Assembly: GCF_030323025.1 (NCBI RefSeq)
Contig: NZ_CP097329.1
Coordinates: forward strand, 3,768,001 to 3,832,000
Source of the DNA: Pseudanabaena mucicola str. Chao 1806
GTDB lineage: Bacteria > Cyanobacteriota > Cyanobacteriia > Pseudanabaenales > Pseudanabaenaceae
DNA: 64,000 nucleotides
Reading direction: 5' to 3'
Made by a program: the position numbers and the translations under genes. The notes under the pieces were generated by a model that had not been told where the DNA came from, made no database searches, and was given only the letters and a program-made list of their open reading frames with translations. Below are positions 56,268-62,918 of this stretch, in pieces; the first letter of the stretch is position 1, and each line of letters starts with the position of its first letter.

Positions 56268-57047
56268 ATGCAAACTCGCCTTGATGAGATCGATCGCAAG
56301 GTTGAAGATTTAACCTTAGAGAAGGGTAAGAAGCTCCAGAAATGGACTGATTATCAAGGGCAAATTGAAAATCTTCAGAAGCAAATCAAGAGCAGTAAGC
56401 AAAATGAAGGGAAGCAAAGGCTTGCCCAAAAGCGTATTGATGCAGCCCAACAGGCGATCGATCTCCTGATTGAGTTAAAGACTAATCGCAATGAGCTATT
56501 CCGAAAAGAATTAGAAACTAAAATCAGAGAAATCTTTAGCCAGACTTCTACCAAACAACACGTACCGATATTAAGCGATAAGTATGAACTGAGCTTATCA
56601 GAAACTGTGATTGGGCAAGATTTTCAAGCTGGAGCTTCGACAGGTGAGAATCAGATTCTCAGTTTATCTTTTATTGGTAGCGTCATTGATTGTGTCAGGG
56701 AATGGAGCAAGTCTGGTTTAGTAATGGGACCTGATAGTAGCACTTTCCCGATAGTGATGGATTCACCTTTTGGCAGCCTAGACGCAAATTATCGTCGGCA
56801 GATAGCAAAACTAATTCCACAATTAGCAAATCAGCTTGTGGTGATGGTTTCTGATACTCAATGGCGGGTGGAAGTTGAAGAAGAGATGACTCCTCGCATT
56901 GGTAGGGAATATGTTTTTGTCTTTAACTCGAACAAGCCTGATACACAAACTAATGAGATTATTCTCCATGGCAAGAGCTACCCATTATTAAAGCGGAGTG
57001 CCTATGATTATGAATATACCGAAGTCTTGGAGGTGAATCATGGTTAA
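56268..57047 (+). pseudogene. DndD-like SMC/RecN-type ATPase, C-terminal part
   Basis: The remaining 259 residues of the interrupted ATPase. A second coiled-coil arm (about 1-95) leads into the C-terminal ATPase half with the ABC-type signature ASTGENQILSLSFIGS (about 125-140) and Walker B FPIVMDSPFGSLDANYRRQI. ATG 56268 arises because the junction base falls in a Met codon; it may be translated alone but lacks Walker A and so cannot be active by itself. The last eight bases overlap the start of the Uma2 gene. Confidence 0.8.
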
Positions 57048-57696
57048 TACAACTACGGCTCCTAAAGCTGAGATTGTTAGCGATCGCTGGGTTAAGGCAA
57101 CTTGGGACGAGTTTCAAACTTTATCTGAAGATCCTGCTTATGCAGAGAGAGCTAGGTTTTATTACGATCACGACACAATGAGGATTGAGATGGCGACTAA
57201 TGGTTCTTTACATGGGCGCAATAATTCGGTTGTTTATGATGTGATTAGTTTGTATGCGATCGCTAAAAATATGCGTATTCTCAAGCTGACTAATACTAGT
57301 TTTCGGAAAACAGGTTTGCAAGAATGCCAGCCTGACTGCTCTTTTTATATTGGCGATAGTTTTTTGTTACCTCCTCAAAATAATAGTTCTATCGATCTTG
57401 ATAGTTTTGAGATTCCCCATTTAGTGGTAGAAATTGCTACGACATCCCTGAATGATGACTTGGGGCGCAAGCGGATTTTGTATGAGCAGTTGGGAGTAAA
57501 GGAATATTGGGTAGTGAATGGCGGCGAGTCACAGGTTTATGCTTTTGAAATGTCAGGGGGGCGTAGTGGCACAATTAGAGAGTCACAGGTTTTAGAGGGT
57601 TTGAGTATTGCCATAGTTGAAGAGGCGCTTAAACGCAGTCAAGCTGAAGATGATAGCGCGATCGCTAGATGGCTATTGCAGACTTTTAAGATTTAA
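57040..57696 (+). CDS. Uma2 family (DUF820) endonuclease-like protein
   Basis: A 218-residue Uma2 protein with the PD-(D/E)XK-type pattern CQPDCSFYIGD (Asp near 109) and PHLVVEIATTSLNDDLGRKR (Glu near 130), then LGVKEYWVVNG. It starts eight bases before the end of the DndD-like frame, so it belongs to the same transcript. Uma2 genes often sit as strays in cyanobacterial operons, and whether it takes part in the defence function is unknown. A long hairpin covers its stop codon. Confidence 0.85.
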   Translation: MVNTTTAPKAEIVSDRWVKATWDEFQTLSEDPAYAERARFYYDHDTMRIEMATNGSLHGRNNSVVYDVISLYAIAKNMRILKLTNTSFRKTGLQECQPDCSFYIGDSFLLPPQNNSSIDLDSFEIPHLVVEIATTSLNDDLGRKRILYEQLGVKEYWVVNGGESQVYAFEMSGGRSGTIRESQVLEGLSIAIVEEALKRSQAEDDSAIARWLLQTFKI

Positions 57697-57738
57697 ATCA
57701 TTTCTGCAACCAATGGAGGCAGAAATGATTTAAATCTT
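57688..57738. repeat. Perfect 20-bp hairpin over the Uma2 stop codon
   Basis: Arms 57688-57707 and 57719-57738 are exact complements (aagatttaaatcatttctgc), loop 11 bases. The left arm contains the stop codon. No T run follows on the plus strand, so it may stabilise the message or cause partial termination. Confidence 0.7.
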
Positions 57739-57766
57739 AAAAAAATACAGACAACTCAAAATTTCT

Positions 57767-57985
57767 ATGATCATTATTCGAGAACCTACTAATTCAGAAA
57801 AAATCAGAGAAATGGCAGAACCGTTTTTTGGCTTACGAATTAAGCTGGCGGTTGATGTGGCTAAAGAAATTTTAGCTGGTGGTGGTGAGCTTCATTGTCA
57901 ACAAAATGTGACAATGGAAGTTAGAGATTTGCAATTGAAGTCAAGAATTGAAAAAATTGTTCGTTATCTTTTGGAGGTGGTGTAA
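57767..57985 (+). CDS. DUF5674-like small protein
   Basis: A 72-residue protein whose first 50 residues (MIIIREPTNSEKIREMAEPF, FGLRIKLAVDVAKEILAGGGELH) follow the pattern of DUF5674 proteins, which are usually about 100 residues and of unknown function. The C-terminal end (LKSRIEKIVRYLLEVV) differs and is shorter than usual. Its stop overlaps the next ATG (taatg), so translation is coupled. Confidence 0.65.
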   Translation: MIIIREPTNSEKIREMAEPFFGLRIKLAVDVAKEILAGGGELHCQQNVTMEVRDLQLKSRIEKIVRYLLEVV

Positions 57986-58344
57986 TGGAGCGTCATAGTC
58001 TTTACGAAAGATTTAAAACTTTGAGTTGGCAGCAACAGTTGGGGAATATTGCTTCAACGCTATCTAATATCTCTCGTTATGCTGGTTCACCTGCTTATGA
58101 TGAATTGACTAAGCTTTCTTTGCGTGAGGCAGCTTTGGCAATTGATTGGTGTGCGCCGAATGTTCCCCAAGAGTTTTTGATTGATTTGGCGACTATGCAT
58201 AGGGAGTTATTAGCTTGGTGGCAAGCTTTTCCTGTAGAGACACGATCGCTTTTGGCTTTGCATACTCGTCATCAGTCTGATCGCTTGTTGATGATGGCTG
58301 GTTTGATGGTGACTGAAGTTAATCAATCGATCGCTTGTGTGTAA
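57985..58344 (+). CDS. Unknown helical protein of the island operon
   Basis: A 119-residue protein I do not recognise. It is all-helical by pattern, with conserved-looking aromatic pairs (LSWQQQLGNIASTLSNISRY, AALAIDWCAPNVPQEFLIDLATMHRELLAWW). No signal peptide or membrane segment. It overlaps the gene before it by one base and precedes the Dnd-associated gene, so it is likely part of the same function or an accessory toxin-antitoxin-type pair. No catalytic motif is visible. Confidence 0.65.
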   Translation: MERHSLYERFKTLSWQQQLGNIASTLSNISRYAGSPAYDELTKLSLREAALAIDWCAPNVPQEFLIDLATMHRELLAWWQAFPVETRSLLALHTRHQSDRLLMMAGLMVTEVNQSIACV

Positions 58345-58380
58345 GATGTTTTTAGATTGGGTATTGAGGAATAAGTAAGA

Positions 58381-58449
58381 ATGGCTGATGCAAGGGTAAA
58401 GATTGCGAAGGATAAGGCGGAGTTAGGGGCAAGTAATGAGCATTCGTAG
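58381..58449 (+). pseudogene. Truncated paralogue of the Dnd-associated protein 4-like gene
   Basis: ATG 58381 encodes MADARVKIAKDKAEL then GASNEHS and a stop. The segment RVKIAKDKAEL matches RVYIAEDKAEL at the start of the next gene. The codons differ at nearly every third position, so it is an old, diverged copy cut off after 15 residues, with only the N-terminus left. Confidence 0.55.
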
Positions 58450-58894
58450 AGTTTATATTGCTGAAGACAAAGCTGAATTAGTACGGTCTTTAAGATCAGC
58501 CGAAAACCCCACTGCGCCATTTCAGACCTATGCTGACGTGATGACTTTTGCGGCTGTCCTTGGGGCTAAACGAGGAAAAAAGATTCCTCTTGGTAAAACA
58601 TCCAGAAAAGAACCTGATCCTATTCCTCAAGATCAGTTTTTAGCTAGAGGCTATGAGCCTGTAATCAATTTAATAGCGATCGCCCATACCAAAGATCCTA
58701 AAAGCCTTGCCCTTGACGAAGAATCTGGAAATATCCGCGTTCAAATCTTTGAAGAATATGCCAATGGAGGGCTTGAAGTTTTACAGAACACTTTACAAGG
58801 AAGTGTGGATTATACAGATGCAATTTTGTTGATGCTGCTAGCGGAAAAAGATCAAGAATCTTTGGAGGATTTCGATTTGAGTAGATTTCTATGA
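58436..58894 (+). CDS. Dnd (phosphorothioation) system-associated protein 4-like
   Basis: A 152-residue protein resembling, from memory, the dnd-associated protein 4 family: basic N-terminal RRVYIAEDKAELVRSL, then PFQTYADVMTFAAVLGAKRGKKIPLG, and an acidic helical C-terminus (IFEEYANGGLEVLQNTLQG). Members occur beside dndBCDE genes and their function is unknown. The stop overlaps the HNH start by four bases (atga at 58891). ATG 58436 lies inside the truncated paralogue ORF in another frame. Confidence 0.7.
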   Translation: MSIRRVYIAEDKAELVRSLRSAENPTAPFQTYADVMTFAAVLGAKRGKKIPLGKTSRKEPDPIPQDQFLARGYEPVINLIAIAHTKDPKSLALDEESGNIRVQIFEEYANGGLEVLQNTLQGSVDYTDAILLMLLAEKDQESLEDFDLSRFL

Positions 58895-59862
58895 GCAAAG
58901 ATTTACTGTACTATTCCAAAAAGTTTGCGAAGTTGCGTGTAGACCGTGTGCGGGGAATTGCACCACATAAACCAATATTGCTTTTATCTGCGATCGCGCT
59001 AATCCAACAGGGAATAATCAGACAAAACCGAATATTTCTATCACCTGAATTAATCGCCACCTTTCTCAAATATTGGAGCTTTTTGGGTTCAGAATCGCAT
59101 CGTGCAGATATTGCTCAGCCGTTCTTCCATCTTCAAAGTGAAGATTTCTGGCATCTCAAAGCAAAGGCTGGATTTGAACCTGTAATTAACTCTAAAGTGA
59201 AAATTAAGACCTTGAATGGTTTGAGAGATTCGGTGCAATATGCTTACTTTGATGATGAACTTTTTGAGCTAATTCAGAATCTCTTATCAAGAAATAGTTT
59301 GATTGATATCCTTGTAAATACTTGGTTTTCTGATAAATCGTCACAAATTGAACAACTTTTTCAAATCAACTCCTTTCAAGAATTTCAAGATCGCTTACGA
59401 GAAAAAGGTGGTGCTGTCTATTCAGTTGATGAAGTAGAAGATGAATCTAAATTAATCGTGCGAGATGCTGCCTTCCGTAGAATAGTTGTCTCTGCTTATG
59501 AATATCGATGTGCATTTTGTGAGTTACAGGTTCTCAATTCACTAAATCAACATATTGTCGATGGAGCGCATATTAAGCCGTTCTCACAGTTTCGAGATGA
59601 TCGCTTTGATAATGGACTTTCACTTTGTAAAAATCATCACTGGGCTTTTGATCGAGGTTGGTTTACCGTTGATGATGATTATAGAATCGTTGTCTCTAAC
59701 GATCTAAGGGAAGAATCGCCTCACGCCCAGACAATGCGAGATTTTCATGGTCAGAATATCATTTTGCCAGCACAGCAGAGCTATTTACCAAGAATAGAAG
59801 CTCTACGTTGGCATCGAGAAAATGTTTTTAGTCAAGGCGATCAACTTTTTCTAGAGTACTAA
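58891..59862 (+). CDS. HNH endonuclease with a sulfur-binding-like N-terminal domain
   Basis: A 323-residue nuclease. The C-terminal half has an HNH centre: CAFC (about 207-210), DGAHIKPFSQF with the catalytic His, DDRFDNGLSLCKNHHWAFDRGWF (about 235-257) with Asn and the zinc Cys/His set. The N-terminal 160 residues carry RGIAPHKPILLLSAIALIQQG and QPFFHLQSEDFWHL, which resemble the DNA sulfur-binding domain of ScoMcrA-type enzymes that cut phosphorothioated DNA. If so, it would restrict DNA bearing this modification. It is the last gene of the operon, start overlapping the previous stop by four bases. Tail-to-tail with the XRE gene (four-base overlap). Confidence 0.8.
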   Translation: MSKDLLYYSKKFAKLRVDRVRGIAPHKPILLLSAIALIQQGIIRQNRIFLSPELIATFLKYWSFLGSESHRADIAQPFFHLQSEDFWHLKAKAGFEPVINSKVKIKTLNGLRDSVQYAYFDDELFELIQNLLSRNSLIDILVNTWFSDKSSQIEQLFQINSFQEFQDRLREKGGAVYSVDEVEDESKLIVRDAAFRRIVVSAYEYRCAFCELQVLNSLNQHIVDGAHIKPFSQFRDDRFDNGLSLCKNHHWAFDRGWFTVDDDYRIVVSNDLREESPHAQTMRDFHGQNIILPAQQSYLPRIEALRWHRENVFSQGDQLFLEY

Positions 59863-60080
59863 TCACTCATATACAGATTCTTAAATTCTTTTGCTGCGTT
59901 GGGATTAATTTTTTCTAGAGCCACAACAATTCGCAAAACCGTTTCAGAGTTAGGATCTCTCACCTCATTAATCCAACGATAAATATTTGAACGACCAACG
60001 CCCAGAGTATTAGCCAGATTTGTTTGGCTAATACTATATTTTTCAAGAACTTGTCCGAGTGTTTTACCTGCTTTACCCAT
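59859..60080 (-). CDS. Cro/C1-type (XRE) transcription regulator
   Basis: A 73-residue protein that is nearly all helix-turn-helix: TLGQVLEKYSISQTNLANTLGVGRSNIYRWINEVRDPN (about 7-45), with the recognition helix near SRSNIYRWINE-like residues. It lacks any other domain. It faces the divergent gene at 60232 across a 151-base gap rich in palindromes, so it probably controls its own promoter, and perhaps the neighbours'. Overlaps the HNH gene end by four bases. Confidence 0.88.
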   Translation of the reverse strand: MGKAGKTLGQVLEKYSISQTNLANTLGVGRSNIYRWINEVRDPNSETVLRIVVALEKINPNAAKEFKNLYMSD

Positions 60081-60125
60081 ACCTTTGATCGTGTCAGAGG
60101 ATGTTAAGCCTGTAAAGAAATGTGT

Positions 60126-60202
60126 CCAAGTGGACTACAAGAGTGTATAATTTTGTAGTCCATTTGGCTTCGTGTGATCAATTTGTAGACTAATTGGACT
60201 AC
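60126..60202. promoter_or_regulatory. Palindromic operator cluster, XRE gene/60232 promoter region
   Basis: Inverted repeat ccaagtggactac (60126-60138) / gtagtccatttgg (60155-60167), 12 of 13 bases, flanks tataat (60145-60150, a -10-like box). A further copy, gtagactaattggactac, is at 60185-60202. The half-site ggactac occurs several times, as expected for a small Cro/C1 dimer. Confidence 0.65.
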
Positions 60203-60231
60203 CCAGCTTTTACTATTTAATTTCTAACGTC

Positions 60232-60420
60232 ATGAGCTACCAAGAAATGCTTCACCCTTGGGCGATCGCTCGTCCTCTTCCCAATAATATTCAAAGCGTA
60301 ATCGTAGGAAGATTTCGCCGCAGAGTAGATGCTGAAGAACATTTAAGGTTTTTACGGCGGCGCATTCCTACGGTTAAATTCTTTATTGTTTTTGATTGTC
60401 AGACCTATATGTTGTCATGA
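60232..60420 (+). CDS. Small conserved cyanobacterial protein
   Basis: A 62-residue protein of a type often seen in cyanobacteria without a known function: MSYQEMLHPWAIARPLPNNI, then VIVGRFRRRVDAEEHLRFLRRRIPTVKFFIVFD. The beta-alpha-beta layout (IVGRF, DAEEHLRFL, FFIVFD) resembles a SPOR-like half or ferredoxin-like fold. The start is fixed by a stop in frame upstream. Divergent from the XRE gene, with its promoter inside the palindrome cluster. Confidence 0.7.
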   Translation: MSYQEMLHPWAIARPLPNNIQSVIVGRFRRRVDAEEHLRFLRRRIPTVKFFIVFDCQTYMLS

Positions 60421-60441
60421 CAACAATCTACAATCCTGATT

Positions 60442-60777
60442 TTAAGCAACTCCATAATCTGTATATGGACGCTTATATGGCGGTTGTAAACCCAACACAA
60501 TATCCTGCCTTTCAACACCCATAGCAACTAACTCCTCCGCAGGATTTTGATCAGTTAAATTCTGTTGCAGCCAAATCTTGCCATCCTTAATATCAAAATG
60601 CATAACACATCGATATACACGAGTTAACTCTTGCCAGCCAATATTGAGCCACTGATAATGATCCCTTTCCACATCAAAAATCAGTTGCACCTCAACCTCA
60701 TCATCAGAAACATCACCACTCACATACCGAGACAACAAACTTTGCACATACTCCCGATATTTACCTACTTTATCCAT
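60442..60777 (-). CDS. xisI: XisI family protein
   Basis: A 111-residue XisI: DKVGKYREYVQSLLSRYVSGD at the N-terminus, then EVEVQLIFDVERDHYQWLNIGW, VMHFDIKDGKIWLQQNLTDQNPAEELVAMGV and YKRPYTDYGVA are standard. XisI and XisH are named for control of the fdxN element excision in Anabaena, but are widespread in cyanobacteria without that element. The gene overlaps the end of xisH by 13 bases, so they form one unit. Confidence 0.95.
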   Translation of the reverse strand: MDKVGKYREYVQSLLSRYVSGDVSDDEVEVQLIFDVERDHYQWLNIGWQELTRVYRCVMHFDIKDGKIWLQQNLTDQNPAEELVAMGVERQDIVLGLQPPYKRPYTDYGVA

Positions 60778-61181
60778 TTCACAATCTCCTCATTTACAGG
60801 ATTATAGACAACTAACAAAAGCTGATATCGCTGAATAGCAACCTGTGTAAACTCAAGCTGAAAAAAAGTTTTATAAACGTCCACTGGGACAGCTAGATAA
60901 AGAGTTCGATTTGGTTCATTAGCTTCTATAGCAAGGCGATAACTCAAAAATTGCCCTAGGGCAGAATAGAAATCTGTAATTGCCGACGGATTTAAGAAGC
61001 TTTTAATCTCAACAGCTATTTTTTCTCCTGCCCTCTCTGCGGCTACAATTTTTTCTGCACCAAGATCAACCTGAAAATTAACATTGCCAAACTTAAATTT
61101 TAGCGGATCATCAGTTATGATCCATTGCTCTTTCTGTAGAGCCTGTCTGACAGCTTCATTGAAAAGGTCTTTCGCAGACAT
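60765..61181 (-). CDS. xisH: XisH family protein (PD-(D/E)XK fold)
   Basis: A 138-residue XisH. It belongs to the PD-(D/E)XK nuclease-like superfamily: VDLGAEKIVAAERAGEKIAVEIKSF contains the Asp and the ExK pair (about residues 39-61). The start MSAKDLFNEAVRQALQKE and ending LLLVVYNPVNEEIVKWI are family typical. Its role with XisI is unresolved; the gene pair often lies in accessory or defence regions. No fdxN element or xisF recombinase is in this window. Confidence 0.95.
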   Translation of the reverse strand: MSAKDLFNEAVRQALQKEQWIITDDPLKFKFGNVNFQVDLGAEKIVAAERAGEKIAVEIKSFLNPSAITDFYSALGQFLSYRLAIEANEPNRTLYLAVPVDVYKTFFQLEFTQVAIQRYQLLLVVYNPVNEEIVKWIK

Positions 61182-61332
61182 AGTTTATACTAAAACACTC
61201 GATCTTTTTGTGACTTGAGTTATGGGTGTTACTGGCTAAGTCTAGAATAGCCTAATTAAGGTCAATGTAATTTCAACCTCCTAAAAGAAGCTTAGCTCGT
61301 TGCTATATATTGGAAAACTATTGCTCTGTTAA

Positions 61333-62889
61333 ATGGCTGACATGAAGAAAAAATGGTTTAATACCGCAGGTCCTTGTAAAGCTGACATTCACTATATGCT
61401 GCCAGCAAGCGATCGCCTACCAGAGCTAGAGCAGTTAATCGCTCAAGAAAATTACTTCGTCATCCATGCCCCAAGACAGACTGGCAAAACCACCGCCATG
61501 ATGGCATTAGCACAAGAACTAACCGCTAGTGGTCGATATACATCGGTGATGCTATCTCTTGAAGTTGGTGCAGTCTTTTCAGACGATGTGGGAGCAGCCG
61601 AACTCGCTATTTTAGATGAATGGAAGCAATCGATACGGTTTCGTTTGCCTAGAGAATTACAACCGCAGCAATGGTTAGAAGCAGACGCAGGTGCAAGAAT
61701 TGGCACAAACCTAAGCAACTGGGCAGAAAAATCATCCCGCCCGTTAGTCGTCTTTTTAGATGAAATTGACGCTTTGAGCAATGAAACATTAGTTTCTGTA
61801 TTAAGGCAATTAAGATCGGGTTTCCCAAATCGTCCGCAGGGATTTCCCCAATCAGTTGCCCTAGTGGGAATGCGAGATGTCCGCGACTATAAATATGCAT
61901 CAGGAGGCGGCGATCGCCTCAATACCTCAAGTCCCTTTAACATCAAAGTACGTTCCTTCACGCTGAGCAATTTTAGCATTGCAGAAGTGAGAAATCTCTA
62001 TCAACAACATACAGAAGCGACAGGACAAATATTTACAGAAGAAGCGATAGAGTTAGCATTCCATTTGACACAGGGACAGCCTTGGCTCGTCAATGCGATC
62101 GCCAAAGAAATCACCGAATATATCGCCAAAGATCCCAATATTCCAATTACACCTGAACTCGTAAACCAAGCCAAAGAGATTTTGATTCAAAGACAAGATA
62201 CCCATTTAGACAGCCTAGCCGAGAGATTGCGAGAAGAACGAGTGCGAGCCATCATTCAACCAATCCTTGCAGGGCAAGAATTGCCAGATGTGCCACAGGA
62301 TGACGTGCGCTATGTTTTGGATTTAGGTTTATGTAGCAATGAGAATGGATTAGCGATCGCCAATCCCATTTATCAAGAGGTACTGCCCAGAGTGCTTGCC
62401 TATGTGACATCGGCTTCAATGGGATATATTCAACCAATTTGGCTAACTGAACAGGGAGAATTTGTACCTGAAAGCTTGTTAGAGTCATTCCTAGAATTTT
62501 GGCGACAGCATGGAGAACCATTGTTTAAAAGTACCCCATATCCAGAGATTGCACCCCATTTAGTATTGATGGCATTTTTGCATCGGGTGGTCAATGGAAA
62601 AGGGACATTAGAACGCGAATATGCGATTGGTTCGGGACGAATGGATTTATGTTTACGCTATGGCAAAGTGACTTTGGCAATGGAGCTAAAAGTATGGCGA
62701 GACAAGAAACCAGACCCACTTAATGAAGGTTTAAAGCAATTGGATAAATATCTATCGGGATTGAATTTAGATACAGGTTGGTTAGTGATATTTGATCGCC
62801 GTGAGGGTTTGCCACCACTAAGCGATCGGACAACCACTGAGAGCGCAATCAGTCCCGCAGGGCGAAATATTACCGTGATTCGGGGATAA
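61333..62889 (+). CDS. AAA-like ATPase/PD-(D/E)XK nuclease fusion, copy 1
   Basis: A 518-residue protein. The ATPase part (about 1-330) has Walker A APRQTGKTTAMMALA (near 50) and Walker B VVFLDEIDALS (near 147); LVGMRDVRDYKY follows. A helical middle precedes a C-terminal PD-(D/E)XK nuclease signature, GSGRMDLCLRYGKVTLAMELKVWRD (about 435-460, Asp and ExK). Such AAA-like (AAA_35-type) proteins occur in large numbers in cyanobacteria with unknown function; the nuclease tail suggests defence or DNA cleavage. The start region is duplicated in the next gene, 1586 bp downstream. Confidence 0.85.
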   Translation: MADMKKKWFNTAGPCKADIHYMLPASDRLPELEQLIAQENYFVIHAPRQTGKTTAMMALAQELTASGRYTSVMLSLEVGAVFSDDVGAAELAILDEWKQSIRFRLPRELQPQQWLEADAGARIGTNLSNWAEKSSRPLVVFLDEIDALSNETLVSVLRQLRSGFPNRPQGFPQSVALVGMRDVRDYKYASGGGDRLNTSSPFNIKVRSFTLSNFSIAEVRNLYQQHTEATGQIFTEEAIELAFHLTQGQPWLVNAIAKEITEYIAKDPNIPITPELVNQAKEILIQRQDTHLDSLAERLREERVRAIIQPILAGQELPDVPQDDVRYVLDLGLCSNENGLAIANPIYQEVLPRVLAYVTSASMGYIQPIWLTEQGEFVPESLLESFLEFWRQHGEPLFKSTPYPEIAPHLVLMAFLHRVVNGKGTLEREYAIGSGRMDLCLRYGKVTLAMELKVWRDKKPDPLNEGLKQLDKYLSGLNLDTGWLVIFDRREGLPPLSDRTTTESAISPAGRNITVIRG

Positions 62890-62918
62890 ACTGTTCTGCT
62901 AAGTTTGAATTATATTAA

